NCBI GenBank assembly: GCA_000471925.1
Contig: CP006668.1
Location: 1,612,001-1,676,000 of the forward strand
Length of the DNA: 64,000 bases
Direction of reading: 5' to 3'
DNA from: Ralstonia pickettii DTP0602
Lineage (GTDB): Bacteria; Pseudomonadota; Gammaproteobacteria; Burkholderiales; Burkholderiaceae
Within the stretch, counting starts at the first letter, position 1. The number at the start of each line of letters is the position of its first letter. The position numbers and the translations under genes were made by a program. Below the pieces are notes generated by a model that saw only the letters and a list, made by a program, of their open reading frames with translations, did no database searches and was not told where the DNA came from. Of the stretch, positions 17,529-27,004 are shown piece after piece.

Positions 17529-18266
17529 TCAGCCACCGACGCGGGCCGCGTCTCCAGCCGGCTGCCTGCCACGCAGGCACAGCCCCCTGAGCGTCGAACC
17601 TGCCAGCCGCCACCATGATGGCCGCATCGCGGCGCGCGGCGACTGGCACGGCTGCGCCGGCGCCGTGTCGGCCGACACTTCCGCTTGCAGCGCGGGCTGC
17701 GCAAGGACGGCGTACCCGCTGTACTGGGCCAGCAGTTCCTCGCGACTGACTTCCTGCTCCCCGCCGCCCCAGCCTGGCAGCGCGACGAGAAACCGTTCGT
17801 GCTCGCGGCGCTGTAACAGTACGCAGGGTTTGCGCTTGTCCAGCAACAGGATGGCCGGCAGCGAGCTATCCGGGATCCCGTCGAGATCCCGCTCCACCAG
17901 CCAGGTCGACACCCCAGCGCGCGCCGCCGCGGCGAAGAGCAGCGGCAGCGTCATGCCCTGCCCTTTAAGCGGCAGCCCTTCGAGCAGAACTGCGGACGGA
18001 ACCGGCCGGTGCAAGGCCCGGTTCAGCAACAGCAGGCTGCCCAGCAGCGGATCATCCGCACCCGTCAGCTGGTCTATGGCGGCAGCCGGCTCCCCGCGGC
18101 CAGCCATGAGGGACAAGTTGGAGGTCCCTGGATGCGCGGCGGGCGTGGTCTTGATTCGCTGTGTCCGCCGCCACGGCGTTGATGCGCCCTCTATGTCTTG
18201 TGCCGGCGCCTCGCATAGCGCAAGGCCAGCCGACTCGTGCCCTCCGCACGGATTCCCTTCACCCAT
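17529..18266 (-). pseudogene. Truncated type I secretion ABC ATPase (C39-like domain only)
   Basis: 245 residues. Residues ~70-205 match the peptidase-C39-like N-terminal domain of LapB/RtxB-type type I secretion transporters: DPLLGSLLLLNRALHRP, a ...LPLLFAAAARAGVSTWLVER segment, LPAILLLDKRKPCVLL, and SREELLAQYSGYAVLAQPA. A full transporter would have about 700 residues with six membrane helices and an ATPase; here the protein ends about 45 residues after the domain in low-complexity, non-homologous sequence. No adaptor, outer-membrane or substrate gene is near. The simplest reading is a deleted gene; a start at the ATG about 53 codons inside is equally likely. Confidence 0.65.
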
Positions 18267-18424
18267 GACTCCCCCCGGTTTCAGTGGTGTGATCTTTGCT
18301 ACGAGCGTAGTGCATCGGCAAGCGCGGGCCCATCATTCGAACAGGCTAGAAGTACAGCCGGGCAAGACTGATTCAGCGCTGAAACACGCCGCTGGCTTGC
18401 CGGCGGCGGCTTGGTCCAAGCGCC

Positions 18425-18808
18425 TTACTGCAGCGTTCCGGGAGGTACTACGGTCCAGCCTGAAGCCCCGCTCGAGGTCGTCCTGCGCTGACTCCTGAGG
18501 ACACCGTTCTCGTCGAACTCGAAAAGGACCGTCGACGAGCGGATCTCGCCTCCGGAAAACAGCGGGCCAATGAATGGAATAAAGCTCTCAGGGTTAGGCC
18601 TGGAGGTCGCAAAGGAATAGATCAGTATCGTGGCTCCGTTTTTCAGCGTCGTCTGGGATGAGGGCTTCCCGAGCTGGGTGGTAACGTCGTCAAGCGTCGA
18701 GAAGCCGAGCATGAAGTTCGACATATGCTCCGGTTTCACGTCGACGCCTGTCGATACACAGGCAACCAACATGACGCAAGTCACAATCAGTGCGTGAGCA
18801 CGCTTCAT
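18425..18808 (-). CDS. Small outer-membrane lipoprotein with SmpA/OmlA-like fold
   Basis: 127 residues. The signal peptide ends in LVAC with Cys17 as the lipidation site. The mature part contains FMLGFSTLDDVTTQLGKPSSQTTLKNGATILIYSF, a BamE/SmpA/OmlA-like repeat in which a GxS/T-x-D-V...G-P pattern is conserved, then a beta-rich segment and FEFDENGVL. Proteins of this fold sit in the cell envelope. No operon partners are apparent. Function not determined. Confidence 0.75.
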   Translation of the reverse strand: MKRAHALIVTCVMLVACVSTGVDVKPEHMSNFMLGFSTLDDVTTQLGKPSSQTTLKNGATILIYSFATSRPNPESFIPFIGPLFSGGEIRSSTVLFEFDENGVLRSQRRTTSSGASGWTVVPPGTLQ

Positions 18809-18980
18809 GTCGACACCGCCGTACTTTTTGTGCCGTGACTGAGAACGTGCTGAAGGCCTTGATGCCAGCCCGGCCGCGCGATGCGTCCGGCACGCTGTTC
18901 ATCAAAGAATACAACTTTGCTGACTGCAGTTCCGAACCCCGGCCTGACCGGTCACGTAGACTGAATCGCCTATGCCGCCC

Positions 18981-19136
18981 GCAAAAATAGACGAAACGGT
19001 AAGCGAGGTAGAAGCTTTGGCAAGCTGCGCAGACCTCGCAGCCCCCGCGAATGACATAGACAGATCTTCAATCAAAAGCGCAAAAAATAGATAGTCTGGT
19101 AATTCGGGTAGAAACTCTGGTAAGCTCCGGAGCACC
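18981..19136 (+). repeat. Imperfect direct repeat in the Fic gene leader (two copies of about 55 bp)
   Basis: Copy one begins GCAAAAATAGACG at 18981; copy two begins GCAAAAAATAGATAG at 19080. Both continue with GGTAA, GGTAGAA, a CTTTGGCAAGCT or CTCTGGTAAGCT stretch and GCA before diverging. Copy two ends about 25 bp before the Fic start codon. The region is locally A-rich compared with its surroundings. It may be a duplicated operator or promoter. Confidence 0.6.
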
Positions 19137-19162
19137 CCAGAACCCCACCAACCACCCCTGAT

Positions 19163-20686
19163 ATGGCCCATGCGCCACTCGGCTACGACGCCCTGATCCG
19201 CAAGTTCGGCCTGCGCGTCCCGCCTCTGCGCTCCACCTCCGCCCTGGCCGACAAAACCGGCGTTCTCAGCACGCACACCGGCCCGGACGGCACCACGCGC
19301 ACCGTTTATCCCAGGAACCGCTACCGCGGCGGTGACACGACCGTCGACCACCTGACCTTCGCGTTGAAGAAGGAACAACTGGACCTGACCGTGCTCGCGG
19401 CCCTGTTCGAGCACGAGGAGGCGGTGGAGGCGGTCCGGGCGTGGCTGGCGGCGACGCCCTCCTCCCGTTATGCGAGGTTGAGCGCGTTCTATGCAAAATG
19501 GCTCGCCGGCGCGCAGTTCGATTACAAGCTGCCCACCGGCGCGCCCCGGATACTGGCGCTCGACGAGGCTGAGTACGTGACCGGCCCGGTGACGACGGAC
19601 CTGCAGTTCGGGATCCAGAACAACCACCTGGGCCCGGCCGCCTTTTGCCCGCTGGTGCGACGCACCGGGAAACTGGCGTCGTTGATTGCCGCCGATCTCC
19701 CGGGCCGGGTGTCCGCGGCAATCAAGCGGCTGGAGCCGGAATTGCTCGCACGCGCGGTCGACTACCTGTATCTCGCGGAAACACGATCGACCTATTCCAT
19801 CGAGCACGAGGTTCCCGATAACCAGCGGGTCGCCAAATTCCGGCGCTTGCTCGAGTACGCCGGCGAACCGGGCCGTCTCACCGAAGAGCGCCTGTGCGAA
19901 TGGCAGAACGAAATCATCTCCGGGCTGCGGGCTGAATACGCGTTTCGCGATACGCAGAACTGGCTCTCCCGCGGCGGGCGCATGCGCAATATCGCGGACT
20001 ACATCCCTCCGCCGCCGGAACAACTCGACGCGATGATGGATGGGATTGCCACGGTCGCCGAGCTTGCGCCGGCACAGGCGGCCAACCCGATCGTGATCGC
20101 GGCTTGCGTGTCTTTTGGCTTCGTGTTTGCGCACCCGTTCTACGATGGCAATGGCCGGCTCCATCGATTTCTCATCCATCATCTGCTGCGCCAGGCCGGT
20201 GTCACGCCCGAGGGTGTGGTGCTGCCGGTGTCCGCGCGGATGCTCAAGCAGATCGATATTTATGCGGCGCTACTGAAGTCCTACTCTGCGCCGCGCACGG
20301 CTTTGCTCAACTACGCGCTGGACTCGGACAGCGACACGATCCTGATCAAGTCGCCGCAGCCTTGCTGGCTCTACGCGTCCTTCGATGCGACGGCGCTGTG
20401 CGAATTCGTCTTCGAGTGTATCGAGCAATGCGTGGAGCAAGACCTCGCGCAGGAGATCCAGTACCTGCGCGCCTACGACGCCAGTGTCACGCGCCTGGAA
20501 AGCTGGCTCGACCTGCGCCAGTCACGCCTGTCCAACCTGATCGACCTCATTGTCCAGAACCACGGCGAGCTGTCGAAGCGCAAGCGCAAGCTGTTCGAAG
20601 ACGTCACGGACGATGAACTCGCACGCATCGAGAGCGTGGTGCGCGACGAGTTTGCCGAATATCTCGATCTCCACGCCAACGCCTGA
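19163..20686 (+). CDS. Fic-domain protein (probable AMP-transferase)
   Basis: 507 residues. The Fic catalytic motif HPFYDGNGRLHR is at 324-335, with catalytic His324 and the second Arg335, as in active adenylyl-transferases. The Fic domain spans roughly 195-365. An N-terminal ~100 residues with YDALIRKFGLRVPPLRS is not matched to anything I know. A helix at 209-216 (STYSIEHE) lies where class II Fic proteins carry an (S/T)xxxE(G/N) inhibitory motif; here Glu214 is present but Gly/Asn is replaced by His215. A C-terminal all-helical/winged region (about 440-507) could bind DNA or a partner. Target proteins unknown; the leader contains a direct repeat. Confidence 0.9.
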   Translation: MAHAPLGYDALIRKFGLRVPPLRSTSALADKTGVLSTHTGPDGTTRTVYPRNRYRGGDTTVDHLTFALKKEQLDLTVLAALFEHEEAVEAVRAWLAATPSSRYARLSAFYAKWLAGAQFDYKLPTGAPRILALDEAEYVTGPVTTDLQFGIQNNHLGPAAFCPLVRRTGKLASLIAADLPGRVSAAIKRLEPELLARAVDYLYLAETRSTYSIEHEVPDNQRVAKFRRLLEYAGEPGRLTEERLCEWQNEIISGLRAEYAFRDTQNWLSRGGRMRNIADYIPPPPEQLDAMMDGIATVAELAPAQAANPIVIAACVSFGFVFAHPFYDGNGRLHRFLIHHLLRQAGVTPEGVVLPVSARMLKQIDIYAALLKSYSAPRTALLNYALDSDSDTILIKSPQPCWLYASFDATALCEFVFECIEQCVEQDLAQEIQYLRAYDASVTRLESWLDLRQSRLSNLIDLIVQNHGELSKRKRKLFEDVTDDELARIESVVRDEFAEYLDLHANA

Positions 20687-20953
20687 CTGGCCGGGCATCA
20701 CGCCCGATCCTCGCCCTGTCCTTAATACGCGGAGCGCACACACGCTCACTGCGCGCGCATTGCGCGAGAGACGGAAAGGCAGCCAGCCCAGTCATCTTCT
20801 TCCTATATCGATGTCGGCGAGTCACCGACAGCGAGCGTGCCGGCGAGACACTAGTATCCAGATACAAGTCGGCCGCCAGCGCCCCCATCCTGATGCCGCG
20901 AACGGCATCAGGGCCACGCTGCGCACCTCGCAACCCGAACAGGAAGAACAGCC

Positions 20954-22963
20954 ATGGACCGCCGCCAGTTTCTCAAATGGGGAAGTTTCCTGACCGTCTC
21001 CATTGCCACCGGCGGCCTGGCCGCTTGCGGTGGCGGCGGCGACGATCCGCCCGACACGGGCAATCCGGAGAACTTCGGTTTCCTGCATGGCGTTGCCTCG
21101 GGTGACCCGAAGCCGGACAGCGTGGTGGTGTGGACCCGCATCGAGGGCAACAACGGCAAGCGGCCGGTGGTGGTGCGGCTGCAGGTGTCGACGCAGCAGG
21201 ATTTCGCGCCGTCGAGCCTGCTGGTCAACGAACCGCTGATGGCGCTGCCGGAGTGGGACTACACGATCCGCAACAAGGTCACCGGCCTTGACGCGGGCAC
21301 GCGCTACTACTACCGCTTCCTGCTGGGCAACCGCCCCAGCACCGTGGGGCGCACGCGCACCGCGGCCGCCGCCGGCACGCCCCTGGCGCAGCTGCGTTTC
21401 GCCTTTGTCAGCTGCCAGGACTGGAATGCCAACCACTGGGCCGGCATGGAAGAGCTGATGCAGCAGGATCTGGACTTTATCGTCCACGTCGGCGACTACA
21501 TCTACGAGGCCGTGCCGGGTGGCTCGCGTGCCGGCAACGTGGAGGATCGCCATACTGTGCTGACGTTGCCCAATGGCACCCCGCTGCCGGATGGCAGTGT
21601 CTACGCCACCACGCTGGACGACTACCGCTACCTGTACCGCAGCTATCGCAGCGACGCACGCCTGCAGGCGTTGCATGCCGCGTTCCCGATGATTGCCATC
21701 TGGGACGACCACGAGTTCTCGGACAACTGCTGGCAGGATCGCCAGACCTACGATTCGGACGATGACCTGACGCCACACACCGCACGCCGGCGCGCGGCCA
21801 GCCAGGCGTGGTTCGAATACCTGCCGGCAGACGTGAGCCTGGACACGAACAACCCGTCGTTCCAGAACATCCAGATCTATCGCGCCTTCACCTTCGGCAA
21901 CCTCGCCACGCTGCTGATGACCGACGAGCGACTCTATCGCGCCGACCACATCATCCCGGAAGAATCCACCGGCCGCGCGGTCGGAAGCCTGTACTTCGTG
22001 CCGGCGGCAATGCTGGCCGCCGCCGAGGCAGAGAAGATCGCTGGCGCCGGCAATGCGCTGACGCCGGTTTCGATGCTGGGCGACACGCAGCGCGCGTGGT
22101 GGCAGGACCGCGTCGGCGGAGCCAACACGACGTGGAAGCTGTGGGGCAACCAGTTGTCGCTGCTGCGCATGCAGGTCGACGTCACCCAGGCGGTGGCGAA
22201 CCTGATCGCCCGGGGGCTGGTGCTGGCAAACAGCGCCCTGTCTTCACTGCAAGCCGCGATTGCCGACGCGCTGGCGAGCGACCTGCGTGCCGCCAAGGCC
22301 GCCGGCAGCTATGCCAACCTCGCATACACGGCGCTGCGCAACGTGCTGTCGCAGGCCGGCATCGACGCTGCCGCCTTCGATGCGAACATCAAGCCGTTCA
22401 TCGAGAGCCGGCTGCCGGCCATCGCGCTGCTCGACCGCTTTATCCTCAATGCCGACCAATGGGATGGCTACAACGCCGAGCGCAAGAACCTGATGGCCTT
22501 CCTCAAGGCCAACAGCGTCCGCAACGTGGTGGGGTTGAGCGGCGATATCCATGCCTTCTTTGCCGGGCAGGTCATGGACGACTACGATGCCGCGACGCAG
22601 GCACCCGTGATGGTGGACCTGGTCACCGCCGGGCTGTCGAGCAACTCGCTGCTCAGCGGGTTCCGCGCGATCGTGGACAACGACCAGGCCTTCGCCGCGC
22701 TGCGAGAGCTCGTTTACAGCAATGTCGGCGGCGCGGTGGTGAACACCTTCGATGCCACCCTGCGCACGTTCAATCCGTGGCTCCGCCACGCCGATTCCAA
22801 CACGGAGGGCTATGCACTGGTCACGCTGACGCCGGACAAGCTCAGCTGCACCTTCCATACGCTCAAGCCGCTCGACGGCGGCATCGCGCCTGCCCTGCCC
22901 GCTACGGCGAGTACGAAGGTGCTGGAGGTGGCCGCAGGCACGCCGGATGTGAGTGTGCTGTAG
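20954..22963 (+). CDS. PhoD-type alkaline phosphatase/phosphodiesterase, Tat-exported
   Basis: 669 residues. A twin-arginine signal RRQFLKWGSF (residues 3-12) is followed by LAACGGGG, so it may also be lipid-modified. The phosphatase has an N-terminal Ig-like domain (about 35-125) and the PhoD metallophosphoesterase core with FVSCQDWNANHWAG, HVGDYIYE and WDDHEFSDN, which carry calcium/iron ligands. It contains a large helical insertion around 390-490. PhoD enzymes release phosphate from phosphodiesters in the periplasm. No Pho-box was recognised in the 267-bp leader. It stands alone, convergent with the hybrid kinase. Confidence 0.9.
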   Translation: MDRRQFLKWGSFLTVSIATGGLAACGGGGDDPPDTGNPENFGFLHGVASGDPKPDSVVVWTRIEGNNGKRPVVVRLQVSTQQDFAPSSLLVNEPLMALPEWDYTIRNKVTGLDAGTRYYYRFLLGNRPSTVGRTRTAAAAGTPLAQLRFAFVSCQDWNANHWAGMEELMQQDLDFIVHVGDYIYEAVPGGSRAGNVEDRHTVLTLPNGTPLPDGSVYATTLDDYRYLYRSYRSDARLQALHAAFPMIAIWDDHEFSDNCWQDRQTYDSDDDLTPHTARRRAASQAWFEYLPADVSLDTNNPSFQNIQIYRAFTFGNLATLLMTDERLYRADHIIPEESTGRAVGSLYFVPAAMLAAAEAEKIAGAGNALTPVSMLGDTQRAWWQDRVGGANTTWKLWGNQLSLLRMQVDVTQAVANLIARGLVLANSALSSLQAAIADALASDLRAAKAAGSYANLAYTALRNVLSQAGIDAAAFDANIKPFIESRLPAIALLDRFILNADQWDGYNAERKNLMAFLKANSVRNVVGLSGDIHAFFAGQVMDDYDAATQAPVMVDLVTAGLSSNSLLSGFRAIVDNDQAFAALRELVYSNVGGAVVNTFDATLRTFNPWLRHADSNTEGYALVTLTPDKLSCTFHTLKPLDGGIAPALPATASTKVLEVAAGTPDVSVL

Positions 22964-22978
22964 TGCCGGGAGTGGCGG

Positions 22979-22994
22979 GGTGGCCGGCGCCACC
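22979..22994. terminator. Hairpin between convergent phoD-like and hybrid kinase genes
   Basis: GGTGGC at 22979-22984 and GCCACC at 22989-22994 enclose CGGC, in the 57-bp gap between two converging genes. There is no flanking T-run; it may work in both directions. Weak evidence. Confidence 0.35.
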
Positions 22995-23020
22995 ATCCTG
23001 TCGCGCAACGGCCCTTGCGC

Positions 23021-25942
23021 TCAGGGCTTCATCAGGTATTGGCGGGCCAGGCGCAGGATTTCGCGCGACTGGTAGGCATTGGCCAGTTGCCTGAGCCTGG
23101 CGGCAAAATGACTGTAGCGGTCGTCCAGCTCTACGATCCGCTGCGCCCAGGCGTGTATCTCGCGCATGCTGCCGCGCTTGGCGAGGTAGTGCAGCTTCTC
23201 GATTTCCGCGACAGGCGGCACCACCACGGCAGCGGGTGACGGTTGCCTGCGGGCCCCGGTGGTCGCGGCCTCGTAGTCCCACTGGATCTGAAGCAACCTG
23301 GCGATCTGGACCAGCAGCGCATCGTGATCGATCGGCTTGGGCAGGAAGACATCGGCGCCCGCGTCGATCGAACTGGTTTCGTCCATGCCCCGCGTACTTG
23401 CCGAGGTCGCAATCACGGGCACCCGCTTCAGCCTGGGATCGCGCCGCAACTGCCGGATGGCATCAAGGCCGCTGATCCCCGCCATATGGACATCCATCAG
23501 GATCAGGTCAGGCGGCGCCCTCAGCGCCTGCCGGAGGCCCGCTTGCCCGTCGGGCGCGGCTTCCGGCACGAACCCGAGGGACCGCAGCAGGTCCACCAGC
23601 ACCGCACGGTTTTCGGCGATGTCGTCCACCACGAGCACGCGGCGGCGCGCTCCGGCATACCCGACGGCAACGGCTGCGTGGTCTTCATGGCGCAGCGGCG
23701 TCGCACCGGTGGCGGCATCGATCTCGAAACAGAAGGTGCTGCCGGCACCCGGCTCGCTATGCAGCCGGATCTCGCTTCCCATCAGGCCCACCAGCTTCTG
23801 GCTGATGGCGAGTCCCAGGCCGGTGCCGCCCAGACGGTGCCTCGCGTCGCCGAGCTGCTCGAACGGTCGGAACAGCCGCCGCTGCTGCCGGGCTTCAATG
23901 CCCACGCCACTGTCGCTGACCTCGAAGCGCAGGCGCGACCTGCCCGGCCCCGCTTCCGCGACCTTCACGTCCAGCCGCACGTAGCCGCGGTCCGTGAACT
24001 TGACCGCGTTCGACAGCAGGTTCAGCAACACCTGGCGCAGCTTGCCCACGTCCGCGCAGGCCGTGGTCGACATGGCTTGCGGCGCATGGCACTCGAAGGC
24101 CAGGCCTTTTTGCTCGGCCTTGACCCGTATCAGTTCCTCGATGGAGGCGAGCAATTCGGCCAGGCCGAATTCCGTCGGCGCCAGTTCCAGCTTCCCTGCC
24201 TCGATCTTGGAGAAATTCAGCAGATCGTCGATCAGCTTCAGCAACTGCTCGCCGCTGCGCTTGATGACCTCGCTCTTCTCGCGCACGCCCGGGACGCTGT
24301 CCTTGTCGCGCATCAGCAGCTGGGCATAGCCGAGGATGCCGTTCAGCGGCGTGCGCAGCTCGTGGCTGATCGTGGCCAGGAACTCGGTCTTGGCGCGGTT
24401 TGCCGCCTCGGCGGCACGGCGCGCCTCGCGCTCGGCTTCCGCAAGCCGCACGGCGGTCTTGTCCGCCGCGATGCCGACATACTCATCGACCCCGCCGTCC
24501 TTGTTGCGTACCGGGTGCGCAAGCACACCGACATGCCGGATGGTGCCGTCCGGCAGGGCCAGGCGCATCTCGTGTTCGAGCTCGCGCGGATCGCGCAGGC
24601 TGTCGGCCACAAAGGCTTGCATGGCGGGCCGGTCCTCGGGGTGGATGCGGCTCATGAAGATGTCCGCGGTCGGCTCGACTTCGCCGGGCGTAAATCCATA
24701 GATGCGGTAGTGCTCGTCGGACCAGACGACGGCACCGGTCCTGACATTCCACGACCAGCTCCCGGTCCGGCTGAGCCGTTGGCCGGCAGCCTGCAAGGCT
24801 TCACTGCGCCGCAACTGGTCCTCGATGCGCCGCCGCTCGGTAATGTCGCGGGCAATGCCGACCGTCCCGGCCGGCCGTCCGCACCCATCGGAATACGGAG
24901 TCTTGATGGTTTCGACCCAGGTCCGCGAACCGTTCGCCTGCGTATGCGGCTCTTCGATGCGTTGCCGCTCGCCTGAAGCCATGGTCCGGGCATCGTCGGC
25001 CAGGTACGCCAGCGCCCGATCGTGGGGATAGAAATCGTGGTCGGTCTTGCCGATCAGCTCGGCGGGGTGCGCCACGCCCAGGGACACCGCCAGGGCGCGG
25101 TTTGCGGCCACATAGCGCCCTTCCGTACCCTTGATCCAGGCCAGGTCGGGAATGTTGTCGAGGATCGCGGCCATCCTGGTATTGGCATCGCGAATTTCCG
25201 CCGTATGCCGGTCGATGCGCGCGAACATCAGGTTCAGCGCCTCGACCAGCTCTTCGATTTCATCCTGCCCGTGCCGGGACCGGCGCAGGCTCAACGGCGC
25301 CGACGGTACGCCGGGCACGCGTTTGCGCAACCCCGTGGTGAGATCGACGATATGGCGCGTGGCAACGCGATGGACAATCCAGAGAATAAAGAGCGCAACC
25401 AGGAAGGTCTTGGCTGCGTTGCTGGCCAGGATGACAACCGCCTGGCGCAGGATGTCGCGATAGACCTCGTCGAGGCTGGCCTCCACGCGCAGCACGCCTA
25501 CCTGGCGTTTGTCGCCGTCGCAGCAATAGATGGGAAACTCGCGCGCGACCACATTGCGCTCGGCATGCGTGCCCCGATGCACCACCAGCGGGTGCGTGGT
25601 CTGCGCCGTTTCACGCACTTCGACGTAGCGGATATGGGGCAATTGCAGCATGCCCTCCAGTTGTTCCTGGACCAGGCGGCTGTCGAGGGACCAGAGCGAA
25701 CTGCCAAGCGCGCCGGAGTAGCCTTCCTCCATCTCGCGGAAGCGATTCTGGATGCCGGCCACTTCAGCCTGGTAGCTGAGCGCAAGCTGCATGGCGGTCA
25801 GGACCAGCGTGATGAGGGTGCTGAACAGCACGACACGGGTCAGCAAGACTACCGCGATCCTCTCCCGCGGGGCATGCCACAGCTGCAACAACCATGCAGG
25901 GATGACCGACTTCAACTGACGTACTCCCGGATTTCTCACCAA
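23021..25942 (-). CDS. Hybrid sensor histidine kinase/response regulator with two PAS domains
   Basis: 973 residues. Two membrane helices (about 33-57 and 170-191) enclose an extracytoplasmic region of about 110 residues; a HAMP-like linker follows (about 190-250), then PAS domains at about 255-370 and 385-500. The kinase core has the H-box with His527 (FLATISHELRTPLNG) and ATPase motifs NLLSNAVKFT and GGTGLGLAI. A receiver at about 768-885 has Asp817. A helical tail of about 80 residues could be an HPt-like or linker segment; no clear His is evident. The gene is divergent from a periplasmic binding-protein gene, which may supply its ligand. No separate output regulator is adjacent. Confidence 0.92.
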   Translation of the reverse strand: MVRNPGVRQLKSVIPAWLLQLWHAPRERIAVVLLTRVVLFSTLITLVLTAMQLALSYQAEVAGIQNRFREMEEGYSGALGSSLWSLDSRLVQEQLEGMLQLPHIRYVEVRETAQTTHPLVVHRGTHAERNVVAREFPIYCCDGDKRQVGVLRVEASLDEVYRDILRQAVVILASNAAKTFLVALFILWIVHRVATRHIVDLTTGLRKRVPGVPSAPLSLRRSRHGQDEIEELVEALNLMFARIDRHTAEIRDANTRMAAILDNIPDLAWIKGTEGRYVAANRALAVSLGVAHPAELIGKTDHDFYPHDRALAYLADDARTMASGERQRIEEPHTQANGSRTWVETIKTPYSDGCGRPAGTVGIARDITERRRIEDQLRRSEALQAAGQRLSRTGSWSWNVRTGAVVWSDEHYRIYGFTPGEVEPTADIFMSRIHPEDRPAMQAFVADSLRDPRELEHEMRLALPDGTIRHVGVLAHPVRNKDGGVDEYVGIAADKTAVRLAEAEREARRAAEAANRAKTEFLATISHELRTPLNGILGYAQLLMRDKDSVPGVREKSEVIKRSGEQLLKLIDDLLNFSKIEAGKLELAPTEFGLAELLASIEELIRVKAEQKGLAFECHAPQAMSTTACADVGKLRQVLLNLLSNAVKFTDRGYVRLDVKVAEAGPGRSRLRFEVSDSGVGIEARQQRRLFRPFEQLGDARHRLGGTGLGLAISQKLVGLMGSEIRLHSEPGAGSTFCFEIDAATGATPLRHEDHAAVAVGYAGARRRVLVVDDIAENRAVLVDLLRSLGFVPEAAPDGQAGLRQALRAPPDLILMDVHMAGISGLDAIRQLRRDPRLKRVPVIATSASTRGMDETSSIDAGADVFLPKPIDHDALLVQIARLLQIQWDYEAATTGARRQPSPAAVVVPPVAEIEKLHYLAKRGSMREIHAWAQRIVELDDRYSHFAARLRQLANAYQSREILRLARQYLMKP

Positions 25943-26062
25943 CGCCCGACCGAAAGACCAGTCCGAACTTTAACGGCTGTGGGCGCGCTTTTGCTGACGG
26001 CAGGTACAAACACCTAGGCGCGTGCGACAATGGCGCGCGGGTTATCGATCGGAAAGTCGGAG

Positions 26063-27004
26063 ATGGTGCGCATGGTTCGGATCCTGGTGATCTGCCTGGC
26101 TGGCTTGCTGGCAGTCATTCACCACACCGTGGCCAGCGCCACGGAGATTGGCGTCGTCCTCGCGGGCAACCGCAGCCAGTTCTGGCAGGTGCTCGCCGAA
26201 GGCGTGCGCAAGGCCGCAAGCGACGCCAAGGTCAACGTGATCATCCGCGCTCCCAATGAGGATGACCCGCAGGCGATCCGGGACAACCTGCAAGTGCGGA
26301 TGATCCAGTCCATGCTGGAGCGCAAGGTGGACGGCCTGATTCTCGCGCCGATGCCGGTCGCGGCGCCCGCGGCCCCTCCGGTCATTGGCGTTCCCTTCCT
26401 CCTGATCGACAGGGAGGGGGCCGATTACTCCGCGCCCCTGGTTGCCACGGACAACTACGCCGCTGGCCGCCGGGCTGCGCAAACCTTGCGCGGCGCCCTG
26501 CCCCGCGGTGCCCGCATCGGCGTCTTCCGCGTGGCGCGGGATCTGCAGGCCACCACCGCGCGCGAAAACGGGTTTATCGCCGCCGCTACGGAACTGGGAT
26601 TCCGGGTGGTGCTGCAAACCTACCTGGGTTATGACATCCGCGGCATGCAGACCGCTGCCGCCGCGGCACTCGCAAAGCACGCGCAGGCGCTCGATGCCGT
26701 GTTCACGCCGCATGACATCTCGACTTTCAGCGTGGTGCGTGCGATCAACGCGCTGCCGAAAGGCAAGCGCCCCCTGCAGGTCGGTTTTGACTATTGGCCG
26801 AGCTTTGCGCCCAGCCTGCGCAATGGCGAACTCCACGCCATCGTTATTCAGCGGCCATTTAACATGGGCTACGAGGCAATGCGCGAGCTGGCCGAATCCA
26901 TGCGCGCGAACCGGCCGCCGCGTCATATCCGTATCGGCACGCTCGTGGTGACGGCGGCGCGTCTTGATGATGCCGATGTACGCGAGGAACTTGCGCGCTA
27001 CTAG
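26063..27004 (+). CDS. Periplasmic sugar-binding-like protein (LacI/RbsB fold)
   Basis: About 313 residues with a cleavable signal peptide (MVRMVRILVICLAGLLAV... ending in VASA). The mature part has the type I periplasmic-binding fold: GVVLAGNRSQFWQVLAEGV, VDGLILAPMP, LIDREG, FTPHDIST and VGFDYWP are typical of RbsB/TorT-like proteins. There is no ABC permease or ATPase nearby. Start choice: ATG at 26063 is used; the ATG at 26072 has a GGAG site at a suitable distance and is equally likely. It is divergent from the hybrid sensor kinase, so it may be a sensing partner, as LuxP is for LuxQ. Confidence 0.8.
   Translation: MVRMVRILVICLAGLLAVIHHTVASATEIGVVLAGNRSQFWQVLAEGVRKAASDAKVNVIIRAPNEDDPQAIRDNLQVRMIQSMLERKVDGLILAPMPVAAPAAPPVIGVPFLLIDREGADYSAPLVATDNYAAGRRAAQTLRGALPRGARIGVFRVARDLQATTARENGFIAAATELGFRVVLQTYLGYDIRGMQTAAAAALAKHAQALDAVFTPHDISTFSVVRAINALPKGKRPLQVGFDYWPSFAPSLRNGELHAIVIQRPFNMGYEAMRELAESMRANRPPRHIRIGTLVVTAARLDDADVREELARY

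Noticed and set aside
20687..20953. Pho box before the PhoD-type gene
   Set aside because: No pair of CTGTCAT-like direct repeats with 4-bp spacing could be identified.
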